Shown here piece by piece: positions 15,866-24,643 of a stretch of DNA of 64,000 nt. The position numbers were made by a program, and so were the translations under genes. The first letter of the stretch is position 1, and each line of letters begins with the position of its first letter. Under the pieces are notes generated by a model. The model ran no database searches, was not told the origin of the DNA, and worked only from the letters and a program-made list of their open reading frames with translations. Source of the DNA: Thermohalobaculum sp039026375 (GTDB lineage Bacteria > Pseudomonadota > Alphaproteobacteria > Rhodobacterales > Rhodobacteraceae); NCBI GenBank assembly GCA_039026375.1, contig JBCCML010000008.1, positions 1 to 64,000 on the forward strand. The letters are read 5' to 3'.

Positions 15866-16630
15866 ATGATCGACCCGACCGTCGCGGCGCTGACCGTCGC
15901 GGCCTTCCTGATTGGCGGCTTCGTAAAAGGGGCGATCGGCCTGGGCCTGCCCGTCGTGGTGCTGGCCATGCTGGCGCTGGTGATGCCGCTACGCGAGGCG
16001 ATGGCCGTGTTCCTGATCCCGGGCGTCGCCTCGAACATCTGGCAGGCCACGAACGGCCCCTTCCTGCCGGTGCTGCTAAAGCGGATGTGGAGCTTTCTGC
16101 TGGGCGCCATCCTCGGCATCGTCGCGGGCGTCTTCATCATGGCCGGCACCAAATCCAACGAGATGGTCGTGGTCCTGGGCGTCCTGCTGATCGCCTATTC
16201 GGTCTTTGCCCTGATCGCGCCGCGCCTGCCCGAACCCGGCCGGCGAGAGGTCTGGATGTCCCCCGCCGCGGGTGCCTCCGGCGGGATGCTGTTCGGGATG
16301 TCGGGGCTCTTCATCGTGCCCGGATTGTTGTATCTGGAGACGCTTCGAATGCCGCGCGATCAGTTCGTGCAGGCGCTGGGCCTAACCTTCGTGACGATCA
16401 CGGGAACCTTGGCGATCTCGATGACGTCGTTCGCGCTGGTCAGCTGGGAACTGGCGCTGCTGTCCGCCTTTGGCCTGATCCCGGTCTTTTTGGGCATCTG
16501 GCTGGGGCGGCGCGTACGCCACCGCATCTCCGAGACAGGCTTTCGCAAGCTGTTCTTCGTGGCCTTGATCGTCTCGGGCATCTACATGATCGCCCGCAAC
16601 TGGGAATCGGTATTGGAGGTTTGGGCATGA
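15866..16630 (+). CDS. TSUP family permease (TauE/SafE)
   Basis: 254-residue membrane protein with eight predicted helices and the internal duplication of the TauE/SafE (TSUP) family. The first half has FLIGGFVKGAIGLGLPVVVLA and the second half SGGMLFGMSGLFIVPGLLYLE. The family exports or imports sulfite, sulfonates and other small organic anions. The stop overlaps the start of the next gene as ATGA, so the two are translationally coupled. The start ATG at 15866 is preceded by CAGGTGAGCGC. Confidence 0.88.
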   Translation: MIDPTVAALTVAAFLIGGFVKGAIGLGLPVVVLAMLALVMPLREAMAVFLIPGVASNIWQATNGPFLPVLLKRMWSFLLGAILGIVAGVFIMAGTKSNEMVVVLGVLLIAYSVFALIAPRLPEPGRREVWMSPAAGASGGMLFGMSGLFIVPGLLYLETLRMPRDQFVQALGLTFVTITGTLAISMTSFALVSWELALLSAFGLIPVFLGIWLGRRVRHRISETGFRKLFFVALIVSGIYMIARNWESVLEVWA

Positions 16631-17439
16631 AGAGCTTCACCGTCGGGATCGCGGGCTTGGGCGCCGCGGGCATGCGGATCGCGCGCGGCCTGGACGCGGG
16701 CGAAGTGCCGGACATGCGGCTGGCGGCTGTCTCGGCCTCCTCGCCCGAAAGTGCCGCCGCCAAGGTTGCCGGGCTGAAGACACCGCCCACGGCCTGCGCG
16801 GCCGAAGACCTGGCAGCGCACGCCGACATCGTGATCGAGGGCGCGCCCAAGGCCGCCTTCCTGCCGGTCGCCCAGGCGACGATCGAGGCAGGCAAGATCT
16901 TCATGCCGTTATCCTGTGCGCAGTTGCTGGAGCATATGGAGCTGGGCGACCGGGCCCGCGAGACCGGCGCGCAGATCATCGTGCCGACAGGGGCGATCCT
17001 GGGCCTGGATGCGATCCGTGCCATGGGCGTGGGCGAGATCCAGGAGGTCACGCTGGAGACCCGTAAACCGCCCCGCGGGCTGGCCGGTGCCCCCCACCTG
17101 GAGCGTAACAACATCTCGGTCAACGGGCTGACCGAGGCGAAGCTGGTCTTCAAGGGCACGGCGCGCGAGGCGGCAATCGGCTTTCCGGCCAACGTGAACG
17201 TCTCGGCGGCGCTGTCGCTGGCAGGTGTCGGGCCGGACCGCACGATGGTCGAGGTCTGGGCCGATCCCGGCGTCGACCGCAATCACCAAACGGTGCGCGT
17301 GCGCTCGGACTCAGCCGAGGCCGAGATGGTGATCCGTAATGTGCCCACCGAGGAGAACCCGCGCACCGGCAAGATCACCGCGCTCAGCGTCATCGCCTGT
17401 CTGCAGCGCATGACCGCGCCACTGGTCGCCGGAACCTGA
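16627..17439 (+). CDS. Aspartate dehydrogenase-like oxidoreductase (DUF108)
   Basis: 270-residue NAD(P)-dependent enzyme. The Rossmann loop is GIAGLGAAGMRIARGL. The rest follows the L-aspartate dehydrogenase/DUF108 plan: IVIEGAPKAAFLPVAQ, VPTGAILGLDAIRAM, then FPANVNVSAALSLAGVGPD, which includes the catalytic region, and a final SVIACLQRM. In known members the reaction is aspartate to oxaloacetate plus ammonia, or iminoaspartate for NAD synthesis. Beside a permease and TTT system it more likely has a catabolic role. It overlaps the TSUP gene by ATGA and is convergent with the FadR-type regulator. Confidence 0.82.
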   Translation: MKSFTVGIAGLGAAGMRIARGLDAGEVPDMRLAAVSASSPESAAAKVAGLKTPPTACAAEDLAAHADIVIEGAPKAAFLPVAQATIEAGKIFMPLSCAQLLEHMELGDRARETGAQIIVPTGAILGLDAIRAMGVGEIQEVTLETRKPPRGLAGAPHLERNNISVNGLTEAKLVFKGTAREAAIGFPANVNVSAALSLAGVGPDRTMVEVWADPGVDRNHQTVRVRSDSAEAEMVIRNVPTEENPRTGKITALSVIACLQRMTAPLVAGT

Positions 17440-17470
17440 GGCTGCGTCAGGGACGGGGCCTCGCCATGCC

Positions 17471-18262
17471 CTAGCTACGTCGTGGCTTCGTACCTGCCCG
17501 CCGGATCTCGTGCTGGCGGCGTAGTTCGGCCACCTCTTCCCGCGTCCGCGCTCGGTCCGCGTCGCGCAAGGCCTGCGCGATAAAGTCCATATGTGCCTCG
17601 ACCGCCCGGCGCGCCGCCTTGGGGTCGCGGGCTTTAATGGCGTCGCGGATCTCGCGGTGCTGTTCCATCAGTTTCGAGCGGCGATCGCGCATCGCATAGA
17701 CCGCCTCACGGCTGTACCAGACGCCGCGGACCAGCAGATCGTAGAGCGTGCGCATCATGTGCAGCATCACCACGTTGTGCGCTGCTTCTACGATGGTCAT
17801 GTGGAACTGCGCGTCCAGCGCGGCCTCTTCGTCGGGTTTGCGCTTGGCGGCGGCGGCCTCCATCCGGTCAAAGACGCTATCCAGGATGTCCAGGTCCGCC
17901 TGGGTGGCGTTCAGCGCGGCGCGTTCGGCGGCCAGCCCCTCCAGATCGCGGCGAAAAGCGATGTAATCGAACAGCGCCGTGTCGTGGCTGGCGAACAGCT
18001 CGATCAGCGGCGGCGTGAAGGCCGAGCCCAGGATATCGGCCACATAGGTACCGCCCCCCTGGTGCGAGGTGATCAGCCCGCGCGCCTCCAGATCGGCCAG
18101 CGCTTCGCGCAGCGTGGGCCGCGAGACGTCGAATTGCTGCGCCAGGTCACGTTCAGCCGGCAGGCGGTCCCCGGGCCGCAGCACGCCCTGCAGGATCAGC
18201 TCTTCGACTTGAGCGGTCACCGCGGTGGCGATGCGGTCGGAACTGATCTTGCGAAACGGCAT
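17471..18262 (-). CDS. FadR-subfamily GntR transcriptional regulator
   Basis: 263-residue regulator. The N-terminal winged helix (about residues 5-75) contains LPAERDLAQQFDVSRPTLRE, with the GntR recognition helix. The C-terminal FCD helical domain has the metal-ligand pattern with Asp-x3-His (DAQFHMTIVEAAHN) and a late His (EAHMDF). FCD regulators bind small carboxylates. It closes the transport and dehydrogenase region and is convergent with it, so it is the best candidate regulator of the TTT/TSUP genes; this is inference. A terminator separates it from the helicase gene upstream. Confidence 0.9.
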   Translation of the reverse strand: MPFRKISSDRIATAVTAQVEELILQGVLRPGDRLPAERDLAQQFDVSRPTLREALADLEARGLITSHQGGGTYVADILGSAFTPPLIELFASHDTALFDYIAFRRDLEGLAAERAALNATQADLDILDSVFDRMEAAAAKRKPDEEAALDAQFHMTIVEAAHNVVMLHMMRTLYDLLVRGVWYSREAVYAMRDRRSKLMEQHREIRDAIKARDPKAARRAVEAHMDFIAQALRDADRARTREEVAELRRQHEIRRAGTKPRRS

Positions 18263-18303
18263 GGTGGGCTCTCCTGCGCCGACCCTAGTGTGCCCTGCCA
18301 GCG

Positions 18304-18335
18304 CAGAAAAGCCCCGCTTACTGGGGGCTTTCTGC
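18304..18335 (-). terminator. Intrinsic terminator at the helicase 3' end
   Basis: AAAGCCCC (18308-18315) and GGGGCTTT (18324-18331) pair over 8 bp, extended by GCAG/CTGC with one bulged base. The helicase stop codon (18318-18320) lies in the loop. On the minus strand the stem is followed by TTTT, so it ends the helicase transcript before the GntR gene. Confidence 0.65.
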
Positions 18336-20744
18336 TGGCTGTCCCGCCAGTTCCGGCAGGTAACGGGCCAACAGTTCGGCCTCGTCCGCCAGCACCAGAT
18401 CCTCGGCGCTGCCGCCGCGCACGGGGATACGGCCGGCCTCCAGCATCAGGGGGGCGGCCAGCGGGGTGACCCGCTCGGCGCGGACATGGTCGATCCGCCC
18501 GGCCGAGCGGCTGAGCATTTCTTCGATCCGCCCGAAATCGACCAGCCCGCGCAACGCCTCCGTGCGCGTGATCTCCAATAGCAGGTGATCCGGTTCGAAC
18601 CGGCGCAACGTGTCGTAGAGGATCTCGGACGAGAACGTCTGTTGCTTGCCGGTCTTGCGCTTGCCGGGCAGGTTCGGCTCGATCAGACCGGCCACGACCG
18701 CGACCTGCCGGAAGGTGCGCTTCATCACGGTGTTTCCGGCCAGCCAATCCTCGAACGTGTCGGTCAGCCCCTCCCCCGCCAACAGCGGTGCGGGATCGGT
18801 CACCTCGCAGAGGCCCCAGAACATCACGCCGTAGTCCGAGCAGACGAAGCCCTGGGGGGCGAGGCCCGCCTCCTCCATGCGTTGGCTGACCAGAAGGCCC
18901 AGTGTCTGGTTGGCGTTGCGCCCGGCGAAGGTGTGAACCACCGCGTGAAAGCGGACGCCTACGGGGAAGGTTTCGAACAGCAGGCGGTCGGGCCGCGGCA
19001 TCCGGGAATAGCGGGTCTGCAGTTCCAGCCAGTCGCGCACCGGGGACGGCAGCACCCGCCAACGGTCCGGTTCCTGCAGCCAGTCGATCACGCGGTGGGC
19101 AAGTTGCGTCGACATGGCCAGCTTGGTGCCGGAGAAGACGGCGATCTTCGGCTCGCGGCTGGGGGCGGGCTCGACCTGCAGGATCATCTCGCGCGTGCCG
19201 CTATAGCGCACCACCTGGCCGCCGATCAGGAAGCTGTCGCCGGGGGTCAGGGTGGCGGCAAAGGCCTCCTCGACCTCGCCCAGCATCGGGCCGCCCCGGC
19301 CGCGGCCCATGCGGACCTTGACATATTCCGGCTCGACAATGGTGCCCACGTTCATGCGCAGACGCCTTGCGGCGCGCGGATCGCGCAGGCCCCAGCGCCC
19401 GTCCGCGCGCTGGATCAGCCGATGCCATTGCGGATAGGCGCTGAGCGCATAGCCGCCGGTGGCGCAGAAGTTCAGGCAGCGGTCAAAGCTGGCGCGGTCT
19501 AGGGACATGTAAGCGCCGGCCTGGCGGACCTCGGCATACTTTTGGTCGGCATCGAAGTCGCCTGCACAGGCGGACAGGTTTAGATGCTGGCAGAGGACGT
19601 CCAGCCCCCCCGCCGGCAGCGCGCCGCCGTCCAGATCGTGCTTTTCCACCGCGTCCAGGGCGGCCTGACACTCCAGCACTTCGAACCGGTTGGCGGGCAC
19701 GATCAGCGCGCGCGACGGCGCGTCATAGGTGTGGTTTGCGCGCCCGATCCGCTGGACCAAGCGCTTGACGTTTTTGGGGGCGCCGACCTGGATCACCAGA
19801 TCCACGTCGCCCCAGTCCAGGCCCAGATCCAAGGACCCCGTGGCGACCACGGCACGCAGTTCGCCCGCGGCCATCGCCGCTTCGACCCGCTGGCGCTGGT
19901 CGCGTGCCAGGGACCCATGGTGCAGTCCGATCGGCAGGTTGTTGGCGTTCTCGTGCCACAGGGCGCGAAAGAACAGCTCGGCCTGGGCGCGGGTGTTGAT
20001 AAAGACGATGGTGGTGCGGTTCTGGGCGATCTGGGCCATCACCTCGGTGGCGGCATAGCGCCCGCCCTGACCGGCCCAGGGCGGCTCGGCCCGGGTGGCC
20101 AGCATGCCGATGTCTGGCTCGGGCCCCGGATCGGCAAAGTGGATCTGGCAGCGCCCCGGCGCCAGCCAATCGGCAATGGCCTGAGGGTCATCGACCGTGG
20201 CCGACAGCGCCACCACCCGGTGATCGGGCGCCAGGGTGGCAAGTTGCGCCAGGCCCAGCGACAGCTGATCGCCACGTTTCGAGCCCGCCAGGGCATGCAC
20301 CTCGTCAACCACAACCCGGCCGAGGCCCTGGAACAGACGCGCGCCCTCGGGCTGGGACAACAGCAGGGCCAGGCTTTCCGGTGTGGTCAGCAGGATGTCG
20401 GGCGGGTCGGTGCGCTGGCGGCGTTTTATGGCGGAGGAGGTATCGCCCGTGCGATCCTCGATCCGAAGACCCAAGGCCATTTCCTCGGCCGGTTGGCGCA
20501 GGTTGCGCCCGATATCGGCGGCCAGGGCCTTGAGCGGACTGATGTAGAGGGTGTGCAGCCCGCCGGTTCGGTCAGCGGCCAGATCGACCAGGGACGGCAA
20601 GAACCCCGCCATCGTCTTGCCGGCGCCCGTGGGCGCGATCAGCAGGCGCCTGGGCGTCTGATCGCTCAGCAGCACACGCTGGTGGGGATGCAGCGCCCAT
20701 CCGCGCGCGGCAAACCAACCGGCGAAGGGTTCGGGCAGCTCCAT
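18318..20744 (-). CDS. Lhr-like ligase-associated DEXH helicase
   Basis: 808-residue superfamily 2 DNA helicase of the type often paired with ATP-dependent ligase and exonuclease in DNA repair. Walker A is APTGAGKTMAGFLPSL (about residues 36-51), the DEXH box is VVDEVHALAGSKRGDQL, motif III is ALSATVDD, and motif VI is QRIGRANHTYD. A large C-terminal part with the WH and DEAD/H-associated domain follows. The direct downstream metallo-nuclease partner seen in many genomes is absent here: the next gene is a GntR regulator. A terminator overlaps the stop codon. Confidence 0.9.
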   Translation of the reverse strand: MELPEPFAGWFAARGWALHPHQRVLLSDQTPRRLLIAPTGAGKTMAGFLPSLVDLAADRTGGLHTLYISPLKALAADIGRNLRQPAEEMALGLRIEDRTGDTSSAIKRRQRTDPPDILLTTPESLALLLSQPEGARLFQGLGRVVVDEVHALAGSKRGDQLSLGLAQLATLAPDHRVVALSATVDDPQAIADWLAPGRCQIHFADPGPEPDIGMLATRAEPPWAGQGGRYAATEVMAQIAQNRTTIVFINTRAQAELFFRALWHENANNLPIGLHHGSLARDQRQRVEAAMAAGELRAVVATGSLDLGLDWGDVDLVIQVGAPKNVKRLVQRIGRANHTYDAPSRALIVPANRFEVLECQAALDAVEKHDLDGGALPAGGLDVLCQHLNLSACAGDFDADQKYAEVRQAGAYMSLDRASFDRCLNFCATGGYALSAYPQWHRLIQRADGRWGLRDPRAARRLRMNVGTIVEPEYVKVRMGRGRGGPMLGEVEEAFAATLTPGDSFLIGGQVVRYSGTREMILQVEPAPSREPKIAVFSGTKLAMSTQLAHRVIDWLQEPDRWRVLPSPVRDWLELQTRYSRMPRPDRLLFETFPVGVRFHAVVHTFAGRNANQTLGLLVSQRMEEAGLAPQGFVCSDYGVMFWGLCEVTDPAPLLAGEGLTDTFEDWLAGNTVMKRTFRQVAVVAGLIEPNLPGKRKTGKQQTFSSEILYDTLRRFEPDHLLLEITRTEALRGLVDFGRIEEMLSRSAGRIDHVRAERVTPLAAPLMLEAGRIPVRGGSAEDLVLADEAELLARYLPELAGQPAESPQ

Positions 20745-20810
20745 GCGATGCAGGATAGGCCGGGCGCCTGGCGCCGCAAGGCCAGCGGCCCTGCCAACGA
20801 CGCATGCGGC

Positions 20811-21623
20811 TCAGTTCATCTTGCGGTGATCACGCTCCAGCACGCGCAGGCGGGCCACGCCGGGGCGGCCGTCCGGGTGGAACAGCATCTTGTACTGGGT
20901 GCGACGCTCGCCCTTCACCTCTACCAGGCGGCCGTCGGGGATCACGTCGCCATTGGCCATCAGGTAGCCAGCGGTCGAGTACAACAGGCGCAGCGGTTCC
21001 TTCACGTCCGTCGTCTCGAACGCCTCGCACAGCAGTTCAAAGCCCAGGAAATCGGCGGCGCCCAGGGTCTGAAACCCGATCACAGAGCTATCCGAGCCGA
21101 TTTGGCCGTGACTGTACCAGCCGATCCAGATGTCGACAGGCCAATAGCCCTTGGCCAGCCCTGCGGTGGCCCGCACCATCGCCTCGGGCGAGGAGACTGT
21201 GCGTGCCCCCAACCACAGCGCGCCCAAGGCCGGCAGGCATTCGCACGCCGCCGCGGCCAACCGGGTGATCGCCGAGGCTTGGGCGCGTGCCAGGCCGTGG
21301 GTCTGGAAGGGCTGGGTGCCAGAGATCGCCAGAAATGCGCGGTGGTCTTCCAGCGCCATCCCGGCATCGCGCCAGAACAGCGATTTCTCGACCGCGTGGG
21401 CATAGTCTTCCGGGGGCAGCTGCTGATCGAATAGTACCATGGCAATTGACTGCCCGTCGATGTCGGCGATTAGGGCCTGCTCGGCGTCTTGGGGCGTCAT
21501 CTCCTGGTCGATTCGCAGGCTGGAACGCGGGGCATGCAGGGCCAAGGCGCGCTCCAGCGGGCCGGGCAGCACCTCGGCCGCGTCATCCAAAGCGATCAAA
21601 CAGGTCAATCCAAGCGGCTGCAT
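20811..21623 (-). CDS. DUF4261 domain protein
   Basis: 270-residue soluble protein. The C-terminal half (about residues 130-235) resembles DUF4261, with WYSHGQIGSDSSVIGFQTLG followed by a segment FLGFELLCEAFET and LYSTAGYLMANGDVIPDG. The N-terminal half with SIAMVLFDQQLPPEDYAHAV and FWRDAGMALEDHRAFLAISG also fits these poorly characterised proteins. No catalytic residues can be named. It lies upstream of the helicase gene on the same strand with 66 bases between, and is divergent from the desaturase. Confidence 0.7.
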   Translation of the reverse strand: MQPLGLTCLIALDDAAEVLPGPLERALALHAPRSSLRIDQEMTPQDAEQALIADIDGQSIAMVLFDQQLPPEDYAHAVEKSLFWRDAGMALEDHRAFLAISGTQPFQTHGLARAQASAITRLAAAACECLPALGALWLGARTVSSPEAMVRATAGLAKGYWPVDIWIGWYSHGQIGSDSSVIGFQTLGAADFLGFELLCEAFETTDVKEPLRLLYSTAGYLMANGDVIPDGRLVEVKGERRTQYKMLFHPDGRPGVARLRVLERDHRKMN

Positions 21624-21708
21624 GGTCTTCTTGCGACATCCTGGTCGTTGGCGGACAAGATTTCTGGCCCGATACCATTGAAACAGAGAACATCCAACGG
21701 GTGGGCGT

Positions 21709-22692
21709 ATGGCATCAGAGACAAGCTCTCGCCAGGCGCGTCGCCAGATCCTGGGACCTGAAGGCCCAACCTGGCTCGCATTGGCGGGATGTTACACATT
21801 GTGGGCGGTGACGCTGTGGCAAGCACAGGCGCTGGGCCTGCTGGCCGTGGTGCCGGGCGCGCTGGCGGTGGCCTTTCATTCGTCACTGCAGCACGAAATC
21901 CTGCACGGGCACCCGACCCGCAACCGCCTGCTGAACGAGGCGCTGGTCTTCCTGGCGCTGGGTCTGTTCATCCCCTATCGCCGGTTCCGCGATCTGCATC
22001 TGAAGCACCACAACGATCAGCGGCTGACCGACCCCTATGACGACCCGGAAAGTTACTATCTGGAGATTGCCGATTGGTGGCAGCGCCGGGGTCTGCTGCG
22101 GGTGCTGTTGCTGTGGAACCAAACCTTTGCGGGCCGCATGGTGCTGGGGCCGCCCCTGTCGCTGTGGGCGCTGTGGCGGGGCGACTTTGCCCGCTGGCGG
22201 GCTGGAAAGCGCGGTATTGCCGGGGCCTATCTGCGGCATCTGCTGGGCTTGGTGCCGGTGGCGGCCGCGATCTGGGCGTCGGGGATGTCGCCGTGGCTCT
22301 ATGTCTTCGGAATCGCCATGCCGGGCATGTCGCTGATCATGGTGCGTAGCTATATCGAGCACCGGGCGGAGACCGAGGTCGACCACCGCACGGCCATTGT
22401 CGATGCGCACTGGTTCTGGCGGCTTTTGTTCCTGAACAACAACTTCCACGCCGTACATCACGCCGAACCTGGATTGCCCTGGTACAAGCTGCGGGCGCGA
22501 TGGTTGGACGATCAGCAGGGTGTGCTGGCGCGAAACGGCGGATACTACGTGCCGGGGTATGGCGCGGTGCTGCGCTGGTGGCTGTTCACGCGCCGCGAGC
22601 CGGTGGTGCACCCCTTTGTCGGCCATGACGGGCCGGAGGATAAGCGGCCTGTTCCGACACAAATCGCACGTAAGAAGGCGGCCGCGTCCTGA
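21709..22692 (+). CDS. Membrane fatty acid desaturase
   Basis: 327-residue di-iron membrane desaturase or hydroxylase. The three histidine boxes are present: HEILHGH (about residues 63-69), HLKHH (about 99-103) and HAVHH near residue 247 in NNNFHAVHHAEP. Hydrophobic pairs lie on either side. It would introduce a double bond or hydroxyl into a membrane-bound acyl chain, adding a second route to unsaturated lipids beside FabA/FabB. ATG at 21709 is preceded by GGGTGG. The next gene begins about 15 bases downstream and may be coupled. Confidence 0.88.
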   Translation: MASETSSRQARRQILGPEGPTWLALAGCYTLWAVTLWQAQALGLLAVVPGALAVAFHSSLQHEILHGHPTRNRLLNEALVFLALGLFIPYRRFRDLHLKHHNDQRLTDPYDDPESYYLEIADWWQRRGLLRVLLLWNQTFAGRMVLGPPLSLWALWRGDFARWRAGKRGIAGAYLRHLLGLVPVAAAIWASGMSPWLYVFGIAMPGMSLIMVRSYIEHRAETEVDHRTAIVDAHWFWRLLFLNNNFHAVHHAEPGLPWYKLRARWLDDQQGVLARNGGYYVPGYGAVLRWWLFTRREPVVHPFVGHDGPEDKRPVPTQIARKKAAAS

Positions 22693-22706
22693 TTGCAGCC
22701 CTTCAG

Positions 22707-23468
22707 ATGTATGACTGGCCGGAGGTGCAGGGCCGCACAGATGCGTTCTGGGCGGCTGTGCGCGCGGCCCTGCCCGCGGACCTTGCGGCGCCCGAGGCGT
22801 TGTCGCGTCCAGACGACCTGTCCGCGCCCTGGCGGGACCCGGGACTGGTGCTGGGTCAGACCTGCGGCCTGCCTTACGTCAGCGGCCGGGCTGGAGAGGC
22901 GGTGCTGGTCGCGCGGCCCGACTATGACGTGCCGGGGGCCGGGGATGGCACCTACCGCTCTGCCCTGATCTGCCGGGCGGATGCGCCCGGGGAGTTGGGT
23001 GACTTCCGAGGTGGAATTGCCGCTATCAACGAGCCGGGCAGCCAGTCTGGCCACAATGCCCTTTTGGACGCGGTCATGGATGTGGTCTTGGACGCGTCGG
23101 AGGCGCCGTTCTTCAGCAGGGTTGTGCAGACCGGCGCGCACCGTGCGTCGGCCCAGGCGGTAGCGGCGGGGGAGGCCGACATCGCCGCGATTGACGCGGT
23201 CGCCTGGGCGCTGTTCGCGGAGCTGGAGCCGGCGCGCCATTCGCAACTGCGCGTTCTTGCGTGGACACGGGCGATGCCGGCGCTGCCCTTCATCACCGCG
23301 CCGCGGTTTGCTGATCGCGTTGGTGAGTTGGCCGCGGCGCTGGCGGCTGGGGCCGAACAGGCAGGGGCGCTTTGCAATCCCGTGGCTGTGCGCCCGGCTG
23401 TGGATGCGGACTATGACCCGATCCGCCAAATGGCCGCCCGGGTGCAGGGTCAGCGACTGGCACCCTGA
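22707..23468 (+). CDS. PhnD-like phosphate/phosphonate-binding domain protein
   Basis: 253-residue protein of the phosphate/phosphonate substrate-binding fold. Recognisable parts are VLGQTCGLPYVSG, the central INEPGSQSGHNAL loop that in PhnD proteins binds the anion, and the ADIAAIDAVAWALF segment. It has no signal peptide and no ABC partners, so it is probably a cytoplasmic binding protein. Codons for LIAALQ lie in frame just before the ATG at 22707 and look like the usual first strand (family members start near MIASLPMYD), so a non-ATG start at about 22689-22692, overlapping the desaturase stop, is plausible. Confidence 0.72.
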   Translation: MYDWPEVQGRTDAFWAAVRAALPADLAAPEALSRPDDLSAPWRDPGLVLGQTCGLPYVSGRAGEAVLVARPDYDVPGAGDGTYRSALICRADAPGELGDFRGGIAAINEPGSQSGHNALLDAVMDVVLDASEAPFFSRVVQTGAHRASAQAVAAGEADIAAIDAVAWALFAELEPARHSQLRVLAWTRAMPALPFITAPRFADRVGELAAALAAGAEQAGALCNPVAVRPAVDADYDPIRQMAARVQGQRLAP

Positions 23469-23498
23469 AAGGCGGGGTAAACCGCCGAATGGCCCACG

Positions 23499-24482
23499 TC
23501 AGACCAAGCCCCGGCGCAGAACCTCCTCGGCGATGCGGTTCGCTTCGGCCAGCGGCTGATAGGTCCAGTGTTCGATCACGCCGCGGAAGCGGCGACTGGC
23601 GCCGCGTTCTGCCAAAGTGTCGTGGAAGCGGCGGAACTTTGGGGCGACGTGCTCGATCGCGAAGACATGGACGGGGATGCCGGTGGACGCCGCCTCGGAC
23701 GCCATGTTGACCGAGTCTTCGGTGACCAGAACGGCGGCCGCGCCGTGCAGCATGGCGGGATAGGGGTTGGGCCCGCCCGCCTCGCCGGTCCAGACCAACG
23801 CGCGTCCGCCCAGTCGCTGGGTGATCTGATCGCCAAGGGCGGCATCGGTCCGGCGCGAGGTGGTGATGATCAGGCTGAAGTCTTCGGCCAAGACCTCCAG
23901 CGCGCGCAGCAGTTTATGGCCGTCGTCGGCGCTGAACCGGGCCGAGCCGGAGGGGCCGCCCACCAGCACTGCCAGCCGCGGCTGGGTCAGGTACTGGGCC
24001 ACGTCCTGCCAGTCATCCCAGGCAGCGTTGATCGCCTGCGGCGTCAGCCGGTTTATGGCGCCGACGGTCTGAAGCACAGTCGCCCCGGTCAGCCCATCAT
24101 GCTCTGGCACGATCAGCGCGTCGAAGGCCCGCGCCGGCATCTGCGGATCCAGGATCTGTATCGCGCTAATTCCGCGTTGCTGGCGAAGCGTCGCCACCAG
24201 GGGCGCGACACGGCGTCCTGCCCCGATCACGGCACGTGGCCAGGGTGGGCCCAGCCAGTCCGAGCCGGGGGTGACGGCGGACTTTGGCCAGCCGGGGATC
24301 ATGCCGGACAATTGATAGGCCAGACCCGGTGGCATCACCTGGGCCCAGCGCTGCAGCGTCACCGTTTTTTCCTGTATTTCCAGTTCACTAAGGCGCGCAA
24401 TCGCTTGGCCCAAACCGCGCGCCTGAGCCACATTCCCGGCCCTGCCGTCCGTCATGATCCACAGATGAGACGGAAGCGCCAT
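23499..24482 (-). CDS. Mitochondrial fission ELM1-like protein
   Basis: 327-residue protein of the ELM1/DUF1022 family. It opens with WIMTDGRAGNVAQARGLGQA and has VLVGGPSGSARFSADDG, IITTSRRTDAAL, VTEDSVNMASEAASTGIPV and the terminal RFRGVIEHW region, a GT-B-like architecture. Bacterial members are uncharacterised; a nucleotide-sugar-related role is suspected from the fold. ATG at 24482 was chosen because the conserved N-terminus begins there and GGAAA lies upstream; the ATG at 24500 is less likely. The gene is divergent from an Lrp regulator across a clear inverted repeat. Confidence 0.85.
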   Translation of the reverse strand: MALPSHLWIMTDGRAGNVAQARGLGQAIARLSELEIQEKTVTLQRWAQVMPPGLAYQLSGMIPGWPKSAVTPGSDWLGPPWPRAVIGAGRRVAPLVATLRQQRGISAIQILDPQMPARAFDALIVPEHDGLTGATVLQTVGAINRLTPQAINAAWDDWQDVAQYLTQPRLAVLVGGPSGSARFSADDGHKLLRALEVLAEDFSLIITTSRRTDAALGDQITQRLGGRALVWTGEAGGPNPYPAMLHGAAAVLVTEDSVNMASEAASTGIPVHVFAIEHVAPKFRRFHDTLAERGASRRFRGVIEHWTYQPLAEANRIAEEVLRRGLV

Positions 24483-24499
24483 GACTGATCGTTTCCACA

Positions 24500-24519
24500 T
24501 ATTGCGCGGTGCCGCAATA
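24500..24519. promoter_or_regulatory. 20-bp inverted repeat, possible Lrp operator
   Basis: TATTGCG (24500-24506) and CGCAATA (24513-24519) are perfect inverted copies around 6 bases. The repeat is immediately upstream of the -35 box of the Lrp-family gene and covers the start region of the divergent gene. Autoregulation by the Lrp protein is the simplest reading. Confidence 0.45.
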
Positions 24520-24522
24520 ATC

Positions 24523-24551
24523 TTGCTTTTCTATGCCGGGAAAAGTAGGGA
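24523..24551 (+). promoter_or_regulatory. Possible promoter of the Lrp-family gene
   Basis: TTGCTT (24523-24528) and TAGGGA (24546-24551) are 17 bases apart, about 90 bases upstream of the ATG at 24644 and next to the inverted repeat at 24500-24519. Confidence 0.4.
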
Positions 24552-24643
24552 TCAGTGCGAGCGAGTTTGAACCATCACGATAAGTCGCTGCCGGGCCAGG
24601 TGCAACGGGCCTGATGCAACGGCGCGATACCCAGGGGGTGCCC

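Noticed and set aside
19584..21434. 616-codon plus-strand frame opposite the helicase
   Set aside because: It mirrors the GC3-rich coding strand of the Lhr-like helicase and the DUF4261 gene; no domain is recognisable.
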